A DNA stretch of 64,000 nucleotides, from contig NC_066599.1 of the NCBI RefSeq assembly GCF_905475345.1, positions 2,192,501 through 2,256,500 of the forward strand, in the 5' to 3' direction. Source of the DNA: Vespula vulgaris (Eukaryota; Arthropoda; Insecta; Hymenoptera; Vespidae). Positions 26,592-38,061 of this stretch are shown one piece after another; position 1 is the stretch's first letter; each line of letters starts with the position of its first letter. Both the position numbers and the translations under genes were made by a program. Under the pieces are notes generated by a model that did not search any database, was not told where the DNA came from, and saw only the letters and a list, made by a program, of their open reading frames with translations.

Positions 26592-27590
26592 ATTTCTGTC
26601 TATCTCTTTATCTCTTTCTATCTTTTGCTTTCTTACGTTTCCGACAACGTCATGCTCGCGTCGGTGAACCGTCTATCCTTTCTTCTTTCTTTTTCATCTC
26701 TTTCTCTCGTGTTTGATCTACGTTTTAGTCCTTTGTAGCAGCAGCGGGCCCAGCCATACTCGACTCAAGCTGCTATTACTTTCTACTCGCTCGAGCGATC
26801 TTTAAATATAACGAGTCGTACCGCCTCGTTTCGAAAATATTATATTGTTTCTTTGGTTAAGAAGAAGTAGAAGAGGAGGAATAAGAAGAAGAAGATGATG
26901 AAGTACAAGTATAAGTAGAAGTAAAGGAAGACGAGGAAAAAGAAGAAGAAGAAGAAGAGAATGGCACGTTGAATCGAGACACCCAGTGTACTCGCGCGTC
27001 TCGAAACGACTACAGCGTGTTCATTGTTATTAGTGACGGTTGCGAGTCGTGTCGAGTGTCACGAATAAGTTCTACCCTGGAGCCTTTTACCTCGTTGACT
27101 CTTGACACCTTGAGAAACTCCATTCATCTTAACCCTTCATTTCCCTTTAAGAACGCTCAAAAGTCATTCTTTGGCCTCGATAGAATCCAACGGGAGAACG
27201 CTTGGCTTTCCAATGAGGAAGAAAATCAAATAGTGCTTAAATCGTTGAAACAAAAAAGAAAGAAAAATAAATAAATAAGTAAGTAAATAAATAAATAAAT
27301 GAATGAATAAATAAACGAAGACAAGAAAAAAATCTTGACGTACATTTATGTAGGATCGCGTTTAATTATATTTACGTTATAAGACTTTGTTAATTATGAT
27401 CGTACGATTTTATCTGCAATGTTGAAACATCCAGATGTAATAATTTCGTTGCACTGAAACCTTTCATTTTTCTCATTGAATATATATATGCATATGCATA
27501 GTTCAAAGAAGCACCGACAGGACAATTTTCCAATTTACAACACTCGACCGATCGTAAAACGTGCTCGAGATCCATTATAAACTGGCAATT

Positions 27591-27880
27591 ACGATCAACC
27601 TTGATCTTTGAAATATCAAATCCGAGTTGTTGAGTTGCCTCGTGGACAGAGGCAAATTAAGCGAGCCTCTCTCCAAGTCGTTCATATCTCGCGGAATTAG
27701 ATTACGTATCTCTCGCCGTCCCCGTGATTTATTTATCGGGCTGGGCTGCCGCCTCGAGGCACTGCTGTGTTTCAACACCTTTTGACGAGCGTATTTACGA
27801 TTATGAGAATTACACAAGGCAATTAGTGCCAGGTTGCCGGTATAAATATGGATAATTATGCATATTCACCTGTTGCTCGG
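27591..27880. promoter_or_regulatory. Complex non-repetitive block, candidate enhancer
   Basis: A repeat-free 290-base stretch. It holds CTTTGAAATATCAAA (TCF-like CTTTGA), TTATTTATCGG, CAATTAG, a TATGCATA POU-like palindrome (27857-27864) and CACCTG (27867-27872). No frame longer than about 80 codons is present. Confidence 0.32.
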
Positions 27881-28241
27881 TTATACCTATATACATGCAT
27901 ATATATATAATATATATATATATAAATATATACGTGTGAGTATTCACGAATGAGAAAATTACGCATCCTAGAAAAAGAAAAAAAAAAAGATTTCAACTAG
28001 AAAATCTAAGAAAAGATCAAGAATACGCGCTCTCTTAACCGCGAAATCAATGACTCGTTCGTCACGGGGGTGTCGTTAATATTCCGTATAGAATAGTAAT
28101 AATAAGAATAAGGATAAAAATAATAACGATAAACTTTCTCGCTCGAGATATAAGTACGCTTTCGAAGAAAGAGAGCGAGACGAATCGTACAAAATACCGT
28201 GTAAATTTTCAATTTGTTTCTCGAACAGTGATTTCTTAAAG

Positions 28242-28243
<2 letters not shown>

Positions 28244-28285
<42 letters not shown>
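28244..28285. repeat. (AT)n microsatellite
   Basis: About 20 AT units. Confidence 0.95.
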
Positions 28286-28287
<2 letters not shown>

Positions 28288-29023
28288 ATCGTACATTTAG
28301 GTTTGTAGTTCGATACAATATAAAAAAGAAAGGAAAAGAAAAAGAAAAGAAAAAGAAAAGAAAAGAAAAGAATTTCAAAAGAGTCTTCGATTCTTCAGGC
28401 AGTCCCAAAAAATTATCTCTTAAAAAATCATCGATTGATCGAAAAAAGAAACATAATAAAAAATGATAATCGTAATACGTAGAGAAGTATAAAAAAGAAG
28501 GAAAAAACAAAAAAACGGGAGAAAGAAAAGCAAAAAAGAAAAAGCAGATAAGTTTCAACGTTGAGTTGCTCCTGCAATGAGAATATCGTTCGTGTTATCT
28601 ATCTCTTTCTCTCTTTCTCACATACTTGAAAGAGCTACTCTAAGTTCTTTCGTTCCTCTCGCTAGGAGCGAGATCGTGAGAAGTACTCCAGATCGGCCCT
28701 GGCAGAATCCAAGCGCAGGTACATATCGCGAGAGGCTGTTACACTGAGATCGCTAACAAAGTGAGGATCAAATAATAACACGTTTGGATCGCGCGCGGCT
28801 CGAAGATAGATGGCGCCCGACGAGTGAGCGAATAATTTGATAATGGCGACGGCTCGGGAGGAGACGGTGTCTACGAGTTTCGTTCTCCTTCTTCTCCTTT
28901 TTCTTCTTGTTCTTATTCTTCTTATTCTTCTTATTCTTATTCACCTTCTAGAATCTCTCTAAAATACTGTTCGAAGATCTAACGATCTCTATTCTCTCTA
29001 TCTCTTTTTTTTCTATCTCTTTT

Positions 29024-29059
<36 letters not shown>

Positions 29060-29100
29060 GAATCAACTTCATCGTTGATTTTTTTTTCCTTTCTCTTACA

Positions 29101-29275
29101 CACCACGTTGAAGGAATATTCCGGTACTTACAAGATTTTTATAGACTCTCCCCCTTAATGGCCGGCTGATCGTGTGCCGAAGGTTACCACGGGTGAAAAT
29201 GAAGCACTACTCTTGGAACATCCTACTCGTTGCGCTGACCTCACCCTTGACACGAATCGTCCTTTACTGAGAGAA
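29101..29275. promoter_or_regulatory. Complex non-repetitive block
   Basis: Lies between a TC repeat and a GA repeat, with GGAATATTCC, TTAATGGCCGGCTGATC and no simple repeat. The function cannot be inferred from motifs alone. Confidence 0.18.
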
Positions 29276-30474
29276 AGAGAGAAAGAGAGACGGAGACCGA
29301 ACGAGAATGGATCTTAGTTTTTTCGTCTTTCCTTTTTTTATTTTATTTCGATTCTTTTTAATCAAACTCCATATACCTCTATACCTCGCGAATTCTTTTC
29401 CATTTAAACGAAAAAAAGAAAAGTCGATACGGTTTGTTAAGGATTAATTAACGATTAGGATAGTAACGATCTCAAATCTATACTAAACCTTATTCTAAGG
29501 ATTAACTTGAAAATTAACGATCCATTTAATTAAGAATATTCCTTCTCTCTTCCACCCTTCCTCCCTCCCCCCCCCCCTCTCTCTCTCTCTCTGTCTTTCT
29601 CGGTGTTTATTCGCGTGAGTTATATTCGCGCGAAGGAGATTAAAATTTTCTTCGAAGGGAAGGGCGTTACTCTACGTACGGATCCTCTTTCTCATGAAAC
29701 TTCGAACCGATATGTATGTATCTATATATATATATATATACGTACGTATATATGTATGTGGATCGGATCGGAGAGAAAGAGAACCGATGAGAAGGGCACC
29801 ATGGATATACGTATACGTAGGTAAGTAAGTACTTACGTATGTATGTACGTATGTACATAAAAGGGATTCGCAATGAGGAGACTCGAATAAAGATGAAGAT
29901 GAGAGGAGAGAGAGAAAGAGAGAGGGAGGAAGAAGAAGAAGAAGAAGAAAAAGAAGAAAAAGAAAAGGGTAGAAAGATGCTCGCGGCTTCGGAGGATCGG
30001 GCATAGGTAAGTAGCACTTATGTTTAATACGTGAGTGTGGATGAGTTGTCTGTCTCGCACGCGATCCTCTCGCGCCTGCGCAGCTCTTTCCTGACCTCGC
30101 GTTCGCTAGAACCAATTTCCGCGGATAATACGACCGCGATCTACGAGTGCTTCGAATATTTTCTTCGAGATCCTCTGTCTCTCGAATACCGTCAATTTTC
30201 TTTCTCTATCTCTCGTTATCGTACTCGATCGGACAGACGACTTTGAAAAGATGTTAATTAATAATCTCGAAACAAAATAATCGAAACAAAAGGATCGTTA
30301 TCTTTGAATAACTATCGAAACAAGTAGATCGATCTTTCTCGCTTCATATCTTTTTTTCGAGATGGATAATGAAATGAAAGTCGAACGTATTGATTGTAAC
30401 AGCTAATTTCTCGATAAACAAATTCGCGGCATGTAACATTAAAAAATATCACGACGGAATATCCAAATTTTCAG

Positions 30475-30522
30475 GTGAAATTAATGAAATATTAATCTTG
30501 GCCAGTAATAGGTCAAACTAAA
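30475..30522 (+). other. Possible 5' UTR start or upstream splice acceptor of the small gene
   Basis: AATTTTCAG ends at 30474 and could be a splice acceptor leading into the 5' UTR and exon 1. No TATA box or clear initiator is visible upstream, so the transcription start may lie in an upstream untranslated exon that cannot be placed. Confidence 0.2.
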
Positions 30523-31183
30523 ATGCTAAATTGTATCGTACAAAAGCAAATGTATGCATTATGTATCTTGGCTGTCCTTAATTTGAGACAGCACGTTCAA
30601 CAAAATTGGTGAGTTTTTATTTTATTTACTTTTCTTTTTTTCTCTCTCTCTCTCTTCCTCTCATTTCTTCATCGTTCGCGAATTGATCATAACGAAACAA
30701 AAAAAAAAAAAGAGAATTAAAAGCGAAAAAAACATTGGGATTGTTCTCAGGCAAATAAATTCGACGATGAAACGATCCTCGTCTCAAGCTTCGTTGAATT
30801 TGGTAAAATGTATCGAATCCAATAACGTGCCGATCAAGAGCATAGAAGTATCAAGCGACTTGAAAAATATCGTTAAAAATATTAACAAGGACATAGATCA
30901 ACCGAACTGGGAGACTTCATCGTCTTATATGCAGATATTTATGAAAGGTGCAAAACAGATCATCGATAATATCAGCGAATCTATCACGGTACAAACAATA
31001 ACGTTAACGCATTTCATTATTTTACATCTATTGATATTAACATGAAATATCTATTAATATTAAATATAACTTTTAATTCGTACTACGTAGAATCCGAAAA
31101 CCATCGCCAATCCTCTTTCAAAAAATATCTTTGGCTCTGTCTTATTTCTATCGGGTAATTCATTAAACAAATACTGGAACTGA
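30523..31183 (+). CDS. Small three-exon gene, probable secreted or membrane-targeted protein of unknown family
   Basis: Seen: coding exons 30523 (or 30550)-30608, 30751-30988 and 31091-31183, joined by GT-AG introns of 142 and 102 bases. Exon 1 ends two bases into a codon; the first base of exon 2 completes Trp. Exon 2 ends on a complete Thr codon and exon 3 stays open for 30 codons to TGA. The product is 138 residues from the ATG at 30523 (A at -3) or 129 from 30550. An in-frame TAA lies at 30493-30495, so the frame does not extend upstream. Numbered from 30550: hydrophobic stretch 2-12 (YALCILAVLNL), Lys-Arg at 27-28, Asn-X-Ser/Thr sites at 23 and 93, a Ser/Asn/Ile/Lys-rich middle, one Cys (40) outside the leader. 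Inference: the leader may be a signal peptide; no clear cleavage motif is visible and no GKR amidation signal is present. Composition is ordinary protein, unlike the microsatellite ORFs around it. I do not recognise the family. The gene could be single-copy or nested in a larger gene's intron. Confidence 0.6.
30609..30750 (+). other. Intron 1 of the small gene
   Basis: Donor GTGAGT at 30609-30614 matches the insect consensus. The acceptor is TTGTTCTCAG ending at 30750. The intron holds a T-rich and TC-repeat stretch and an A-rich stretch. Splicing here joins a TG/G split codon to give Trp and keeps the frame open on both sides, the strongest evidence that the gene is real. Confidence 0.6.
30989..31090 (+). 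other. Intron 2 of the small gene
   Basis: The donor is GTACAA at 30989 (weaker than consensus), the acceptor TACTACGTAG ending at 31090. The phase is 0 on both sides. If the intron were retained, the frame would run 18 codons past the donor to TGA at 31043, giving a short hydrophobic tail instead of the exon 3 tail. Confidence 0.5.
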
Positions 31184-31340
31184 ATATTTTTTACCAACAA
31201 AATGAACCTCCGACTATCGACTAATGGACCGTTGATATAGAAAAATTTACTTGGAGCAATTAGGGGGTGCTCTTAATAATATTTTCTATTTATCCAACGG
31301 TTTCTATGTAATAACATTTACAAATGAAATTATCAATCGA

Positions 31341-31346
31341 AATAAA
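31341..31346 (+). promoter_or_regulatory. Possible polyadenylation signal of the small gene
   Basis: AATAAA lies 158 bases after the TGA at 31181-31183, a reasonable 3' UTR length. AATAAA also occurs by chance in AT-rich DNA, so only its position supports it. Confidence 0.35.
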
Positions 31347-31717
31347 ACTTTCTTCGAACCTTTAATGCTTTCCCAATGGCGCCACGAACGAATTCAAGAG
31401 TGATTCTAAAAGAAGAAGAAGAAAAAAAAATCTATCTACACGTCCGTTAAATAAGATCGTACGATTTTCTATGTGTTATCGTAATTGTATACGAATATAT
31501 TTATATATTTAATCGATTATAAAATCGTAAAAATAAAAATCGAAAAAATTAATCAAATAATTCTTATCATTTATCCTCTCTTATATGTTAAACGAAACTC
31601 TTAGAATACGAAAATATCGGTTTGACGCGAGAAACCGTTTCAAATTTCCGAAAATCTTGAGTAGAAATAGATAGATAGAAAAAGAGCGAGTGAAAGAGAG
31701 AGACAAGGAGATAGAGA

Positions 31718-31718
31718 T

Positions 31719-31768
<50 letters not shown>

Positions 31769-31770
31769 TC
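31718..31770. repeat. (GA)n microsatellite
   Basis: Two GA blocks with a CA and an AA interruption; begins about 370 bases after the small gene's putative poly(A) signal. Confidence 0.9.
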
Positions 31771-32814
31771 GTATGCCGACCGAGAGACGCCAGGACGGAT
31801 AAAGGTTCATTTGAATTTTCCCGAACAGGATGTGCACCGTGTGCATTTCAATCTTCGTTGGACACCCCAACGAAATATGGTCGAAGGGAGACGAAGAAGA
31901 GAAAGAGAAAATGAAAGGAAAGACAGAAAGAGAAAGAGAGAGAGAGAAAAAGAGACTTCTAGAGAACATATATACGCGAATGGTAGTTTAAGAGCGAACT
32001 CCCAGTATCCAGAGCACGTCCGGAGCGCGAAGAACTTATTGTCATGTGCGGAGCTCGTCGAGGCATTTTAATATTTCCGTTGAATGCTGGAAGGGAGAAT
32101 GAAGGTGGAAAAAACGAAGAAGAAGACGAAGTAGACGAAGAAGAAGAAGAAGAAGAAGAAGAAGATGACAAAGAAGACGAAGAAAAAACGGATGCGTCTG
32201 TCGTTACTTTCGCTACTGGTCTTACCCTCTTATCAAAAAAAAAGAAAAAAAAGGATGAAAAAAAACGACACTTTTTTGTATCAAAAGAGAGAAAAAAAGA
32301 GAGAGAATCAAAAGAAAAGAGAAAGAGAAAAAGAGAAATAGACAAGAAAGAAAGACAAAAAAAGAAATAAAAAAAGAGAGAGAGAGAGAGAGACCACCTA
32401 ACTTCACGGGTGTCCTCCTCGAATCTTTTAACTCTTGGTTGAACATATTGCAGGCTCAGTTACAGTTGGCAAAATTCACGACACTTTCGCGTTGCGTGCA
32501 GAGCACGCCTTACGAGACGTATATTTCAACTCGAGCGAGAAATCTATCAACAGGATTCTCGTTCCTCCATCGTTCCCCTCTATCTCCTCCCACCCCATAA
32601 CCCCTTCACCCTGCTCCTCTCTCGCTCTCTCTTTCTGTTTCTTTCTCTCATTCTCTCTCTCTCTCTCTCCTCTTGCCGCCGTCGTTGAATCGACTTCAGT
32701 CTCGACGTCAGCCGTAACAAAGTGATTCACGTTTCACGTTTTGCTTACCGACTCGACTACGACGACTACGACAACGACGACAACGACGAAGACGACGTAC
32801 GAGCTCGAGAGACG

Positions 32815-32820
<6 letters not shown>

Positions 32821-32883
<63 letters not shown>

Positions 32884-32885
32884 TT

Positions 32886-32946
<61 letters not shown>
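32821..32946. repeat. Paired (CT)n microsatellite, the longest in the window
   Basis: Two CT arrays of about 55 bases each, separated by TATCTATTTTTTT. A homopurine/homopyrimidine mirror of this length is triplex (H-DNA) prone. Confidence 0.95.
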
Positions 32947-32947
<1 letters not shown>

Positions 32948-33084
32948 TCTCTTTATCCTTTCTACTGAATTTTCTCGCGCTCCTTTACGAAAGCTTCCTC
33001 CACGTAGATATTATGCGTGCACGGTAGCAAGTAGATTTTTCGAGCATCTTGAGAGGACTTTCAATGATCTTAGGAAGAGAAGAG

Positions 33085-33106
33085 GAATCCTTTTCAAAAA
33101 GGATTC
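33085..33106. repeat. Perfect inverted repeat with 10-base arms
   Basis: GAATCCTTTT, a CA spacer, then AAAAGGATTC. It lies in non-repetitive sequence between a TC and a GAA microsatellite. It could form a small hairpin or be a dimer binding site. Confidence 0.6.
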
Positions 33107-33266
33107 ACGTTTTAAGGATGCTTCTGGTATTATACGTGTGACGAAAACGGAAAAAGGCTCCGACGTCTACGGAACGAACGCGTTCTGTTTGAAGATCGAA
33201 GTTTGAAGAAGAAGAAGAACAAGAAGAAGAAGAAGAAAATGAAGATGAAGACGAAAAAAATCAGAG

Positions 33267-33362
33267 GAGGAGGAAGAAGAAGAAGAAGAAGAAGAAGAAG
33301 AAGAAGAAGAAGAAGAAGAAGAAGAAGAAGAAGAAGAAGAAGAAGAAGAAGAAGAAGAAGAA
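33267..33362. repeat. (GAA)n microsatellite, about 31 perfect units
   Basis: The longest perfect trinucleotide array here, preceded by a degenerate GAA stretch from 33205. Confidence 0.95.
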
Positions 33363-34560
33363 GGTTCAGTCGTGAAGAAGAAAAAAGAAGACAAACAGAG
33401 GGACGTTCTTATCTGCGAAATAATCTCTCAAAGAGGATCTTTTGGGAACAGGTGCACTGCGAGAGCTGTCGGAGTTCGAGCTGTCAGGAGTCACCTTTTC
33501 GAGACTACCTGATATTCATAATAATTCATTTCTAAAAAAAAAGAAAGAAAGAAAAAAGAAGAAGAACAAACAAAAAAAAAAGAAAAGAACTCCAACATAG
33601 AAAGAAAGATACGTATCCACGTGGTAGGGATAGGTGAGGGTTAGAACGGGGCGGAGGGGAAGCTTAAATCGATTTGCATATTCCACCAGACGGAGACGCG
33701 TTTCCTCTATTTTATTTTTTTCTCTTTTTCTCTCTATTCTTTTCGTTCCGTTGTTTTCGACGAATAGAATAAAAGTTAAAAGGCTGGGAGGTCCTGGAAG
33801 GTTCAACGGAAGATATTACAACATTGCTATCTCTAAGAAAGTTGACTTCTCTTAGATCGATTCGTACGATCTCGCTAAAGGTAGAAAAGAGTTTGAACTA
33901 GCAACTAAGTAAAACACCACTGTAGCTAAAGAACGTAGTTACATTACGTTCGTCCTGGCACGCGATCGAACCAAGTCGCAAGCGTTCTTCGTATTGGCAA
34001 GCAATAGTTGCGACAGCAACTCGTGCTATTTGCCCGTGTGCCTCCTTACATAACGAGATCGCGGAACCTATCCAACGAAAGTCCGGATAAAATAAAACTT
34101 TTGTAAATCAAAGAGCAAAAGGAAAATGGATCGACTATCGAAGAAAATATTGGAGATATATGTATATATCGAGAGATCATTTAATTCCGTTTCAAGAGAT
34201 CATTTCAGGAATACGGACCCACGCAATTTTATATTGCCAATCTTAATTGTGATCTTTCGACCTCGTTGAACCTCGAATGTTAGGGTCTCTAGAGAGATAA
34301 TTAAATTTTCCTCTAACGAACGACTCACGGGATGCAATCGTAATGCGATTACACGGGGATTTTAATTTGAACGAAAAATAACCGAGATACGAAACGGGAG
34401 CACGAAAGAAAGATAAAAACGGTAAAGAGAATTTTTTCTTCTTCCGTTTCTTTTTTTTTTTCTTCGGTCTAATACCAAGTAAAGAAGCAAAGAAAGAAAC
34501 TAACCTGAGATCGAGACGCTTCGGCAAAAAAAAAAGAAAAGTGCGGGAGAGGAGAAAGAG

Positions 34561-34604
34561 AGGAGGAGGAGGAGGAGGAGGAGGAGGAGGAGGAGGAGGA
34601 AGGA
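34561..34604. repeat. (GGA)n microsatellite
   Basis: About 14 GGA units, followed by AGGAGAAC. Confidence 0.95.
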
Positions 34605-34805
34605 GAACTAAGTTCGACGAATAAGACTCTTCTCTCGGTTCTCGCGCCGGATACGCGTGTGCCCATCGCCCTCTCTTCCCTCTCTCTCACTCCCTCGCTT
34701 CCGGTCGTAAGCTTCAACGTTCTCATTGCTATGCCTCTCGTATTCTCTTACCCTGGAATATGAAAACGAAATCATATTCTTTGCCGTTGGCCTACCAATG
34801 AGCTG

Positions 34806-34806
<1 letters not shown>

Positions 34807-34879
<73 letters not shown>

Positions 34880-34880
34880 T
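34807..34880. repeat. (TC)n followed by (TTTC)n
   Basis: About 26 TC units then about four TTTC units. Confidence 0.95.
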
Positions 34881-37309
34881 TTCGTTTCCTTTTTTCTTTT
34901 TCTTTTTGTCTTTTTGTCTCGACGTACTTTCAAAGTTAAACTCTTTTAAAAACATTTAGGTATTTATTGATCGTCTTTATAGAAGCTCGCGCTCGTTCCT
35001 CGTCGTTTCATTTTTTTTTTATCTTTTTTTTTCTTTTTCTTTTTTTTTATTCCCCTCTCTTTTCCTCGTTCCTTCCTTCTCTTAGATTACCTTAGATGAC
35101 ATCATACCGATATCCCACGGGAATAACGTTGGTTTCAAACGAAGTATAAAGAAACATCGTTGCCCTTTGCCGTTGGAAGCGACCGACCCTCGCGGTGTCG
35201 GCACCGTTCGTCTCAGGGCAAGAGATGCGATTTCTCAAGCTCGCTCGTTAAGGCGGCAAAACCCACAGCCGTAGCGTAATTGCGGCGATCGTACGTTAGT
35301 TAGGTTAATAACTTTGCATTATAAATGTATTAAGCTCGAATCCAATTACAACCGCACGATGAAGATCGGCCGGGCGAGCGAGAGCATCTTGGAATATCTT
35401 GCAAAATAATCCGAACCGGTGTATACCTATGTAAGAGTGGAGAAGATGCGCGCATAATTTCGAGTCGATAAATAACTACCGAGAGAGAGAGAGAGAGAGA
35501 GAGAGAATTATCCGTACGAAACGGAACCGTGTGAACGGGATTTCGAAAGTAGCTACGAAAATTCGATGATCATTTCTATTTAAAGATACATTTTCTTATC
35601 GATGAAATATTCTTTATAACGCTATTTTAATATTAATTATCGACTCATTATTCTTTGATATTGATCGTAACAGATAATTATCGTTTTATTAAAATAACAT
35701 TTCCACTTATACGTGTACATTAGATTGATTTTATATATACGTATGAAGTCAATCTAATAATTTATAATACGTGAAACACGAAGAAAAAAAGTGTGTCTTA
35801 ATTTTCCATGAAATCGTAAGTAAGAGGATCTGAAAAAAGAATATGAAAGGAAGGAAAAGGAAAGAGAGAAAAAGACAGAGAGAGAGAAAAAAACAGAGAA
35901 AGAGAGAGAGAGGATGCACTGAATGAGCCGACACGCAGGTGGGTGTACAAATCGTGACGGTGCAACGCTCGTGAACTCGCTCGTGACAAGGTACGCAAAG
36001 TTAATTGCTAGCGGCACGCGCTCCTAACTCCCAGACAAAAGTCCTCCGAAAGTTGCGAAAAAAGCTTGAAACGCGGGAAAAAATGGAGGAGGATGCTAAC
36101 TCAAAAGAGAGGGGATATTAGATGGAAAGAGAGGCAGAGAGAGAGAGAGAGATAGTAAAAGAGGAAAACGAACGCGTAGGGCGAGCAATCGCTACGAGAC
36201 TTGGAGCGTGTCACGGAAGGAGGGCGTTACGCACACGCGTCTACACGATTGTGTCACGGATGTCATAATCTTACGTAATTGGGAGTCGGTCGCGAGCATT
36301 TGTATGTAAGCCGCACGCATGGTGCGACTCGTTCGCCCGGTACGCACAGCAATTTGCTTTGATTCGATATTGTAAACTATGTCGCTGTGAAATTATTGAC
36401 TCCGTGATTCTATTTCCCTTCAAATCATAATCTTTCCCCCGGATAGTTTTTTTTCTCTCTTCTTCTCTCTCTCTCTCTCTCTCTCTTTTTTATTCTCTCT
36501 TTTTCGCTCTTTTCCTTTCTTTTTTGTTTTTTGTTTTTTTTTTTCGTTTTTTTCAACAACGATCGAACGACAAATTGTTGTTCGGCAAATAATTAATAAA
36601 TAAATTCATTCGTTTCCGTCGGCTCGATATAAAATTATGATAATCCAAATGATATTGTAGATATTGATATAATCTATTTAGATAAGTGTAATCATTATTG
36701 CAGGAAAAGGATTAAAGTTTTCTTTAGTTGGAATGTTTAGTTAAAATATTTGTATATAAGATGGAATCGTTAAAGTGAATCAATTCAATGTTAAAAGACG
36801 GTCAAAAGATTTTCTCCTTCTCTGTACGAGGCCATGCGATTACTTTCGTAATTTGCCCCGATCATATGCCGTGAACGCACCATCCGCGCCCATTATGAAA
36901 TAACGATATAGATATTCCATGCAGGACATTGCCAGTATTATCGAGCCATTACGATATAATGTATATATATATATGTGTGTGTATGTGCGTATGTATGTAT
37001 GTGTATATATACGTATATAGATATTCGTTACGATTTGCATTTTCTTACTCCTCTATTTTCCAACCGCTTTCAAAGTAAAAACGACAAACGTCTATTATTC
37101 CCGAACACGCATACTATTTCCAACGACCATTATACTTAACAATTGTATAATTTTCAATAATTAATAAACGCGAATATAATAATAATAATTATCATGACAT
37201 ATTTAATATATTATTCGCGGAAAGTAGCATATTATTTTAACGATGATTATACCTTTTTTATCTCAACAAATATCTAATTTCCAATAATTAATAAACGTTA
37301 AATCCAATA

Positions 37310-37352
<43 letters not shown>

Positions 37353-37544
37353 CAATAAAACAATTCTATAGATATATATAACTAGTATCGAAGGAAACTT
37401 TGTAGGTCATTATATTTACAATCGAAATCGGTTAGCAATTAAAGAATAATCAAAGGAAGTGTCGGCCGGTGTGCGAATTCTCGTAAAGGTCTAATTGGTC
37501 CGGCGCGTTCGTTAATTCGATTTCATTTGTACGCGAGGACCGCC

Positions 37545-37709
37545 ATGGTCGAGGATCATGGTGGTCGTGCGCAAAAAGGATATCGATGGGCGTGGCAAGA
37601 CGAAGCAGGGGCAATCAATCGGTTAATCGATAGTTCGCTATGCGATCGATGTTGTAAGAAGAAGAAGAAGAAGAAGAAAAAGAAAAAGAAAAAAAAGAAA
37701 AAGAAATAG
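37545..37709 (+). CDS. Short ORF with a strong start context and a poly-lysine end, doubtful
   Basis: ACCGCCATGG surrounds the ATG, a close match to an optimal start context. About 35 residues of mixed composition follow (two Trp, two adjacent Cys near the end), then an AAG/AAA microsatellite read as a long lysine run to TAG. Poly-lysine translation would be unusual and the tail is clearly microsatellite. Probably chance. Confidence 0.1.
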   Translation: MVEDHGGRAQKGYRWAWQDEAGAINRLIDSSLCDRCCKKKKKKKKKKKKKKKKK

Positions 37710-37731
37710 AAGAAGAAGAAGAAGAAGAAGG
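37656..37731. repeat. (GAA)n / A-rich microsatellite
   Basis: Two GAA blocks around an AAAAAG stretch; source of the poly-lysine end of the ORF at 37545. Confidence 0.9.
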
Positions 37732-37958
37732 TAAAATAAACGGAGAGGGGCGGTGGGAGGGGTAGTTGTTTAGGATGGAGTTGGGAGTATTAAGTAAAAG
37801 TAAAATCAAAAAAAAAAAAAAAGAAAGAGGAAAAAGAAATGAAGACAAAACGTGCGATAAAAAAACGAAGTTGCTTTGAACGATGTTAAAATACATATTT
37901 ATCTATTTCTCTCTTTCTTTTTTCTTTCCTTTCCAAGTCTATATACCCTGTAGATATT

Positions 37959-37967
<9 letters not shown>

Positions 37968-38008
<41 letters not shown>
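37968..38008. repeat. (TA)n microsatellite
   Basis: About 20 TA units. Confidence 0.95.
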
Positions 38009-38009
<1 letters not shown>

Positions 38010-38043
38010 TACTTTCTTACTACCTACACCCTAGAAAAAAGTG

Positions 38044-38061
38044 GTCCCTTCGTGAAGGGAC
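38044..38061. repeat. Perfect inverted repeat with 8-base arms
   Basis: GTCCCTTC, a GT spacer, GAAGGGAC. It sits just after a long TA microsatellite, at the start of a complex AT-rich block with homeodomain-like TAATTAAAT at about 38119. Confidence 0.55.

Larger units (their letters stand above)
19050..30470. other. Gene-poor region upstream of the small gene
   Basis: Holds the enhancer-like blocks at 19.4, 21.7, 27.6 and 29.1 kb, the 24.05/24.92 kb duplication and many GA, TC, GAA and TA repeats. 24300-24720 and 30240-30470 are AT-rich with nothing recognised. Confidence 0.65.

Noticed and set aside
33203..33535. 110-codon ORF rich in Arg/Lys and the matching poly-Ser ORF on minus
   Set aside because: Pure translation of the GAA array.
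33895..33930. AGCAACTAAGTAAAAC considered as a mariner terminal repeat
   Set aside because: Only a short partial likeness, no inverted partner and no transposase frame nearby.
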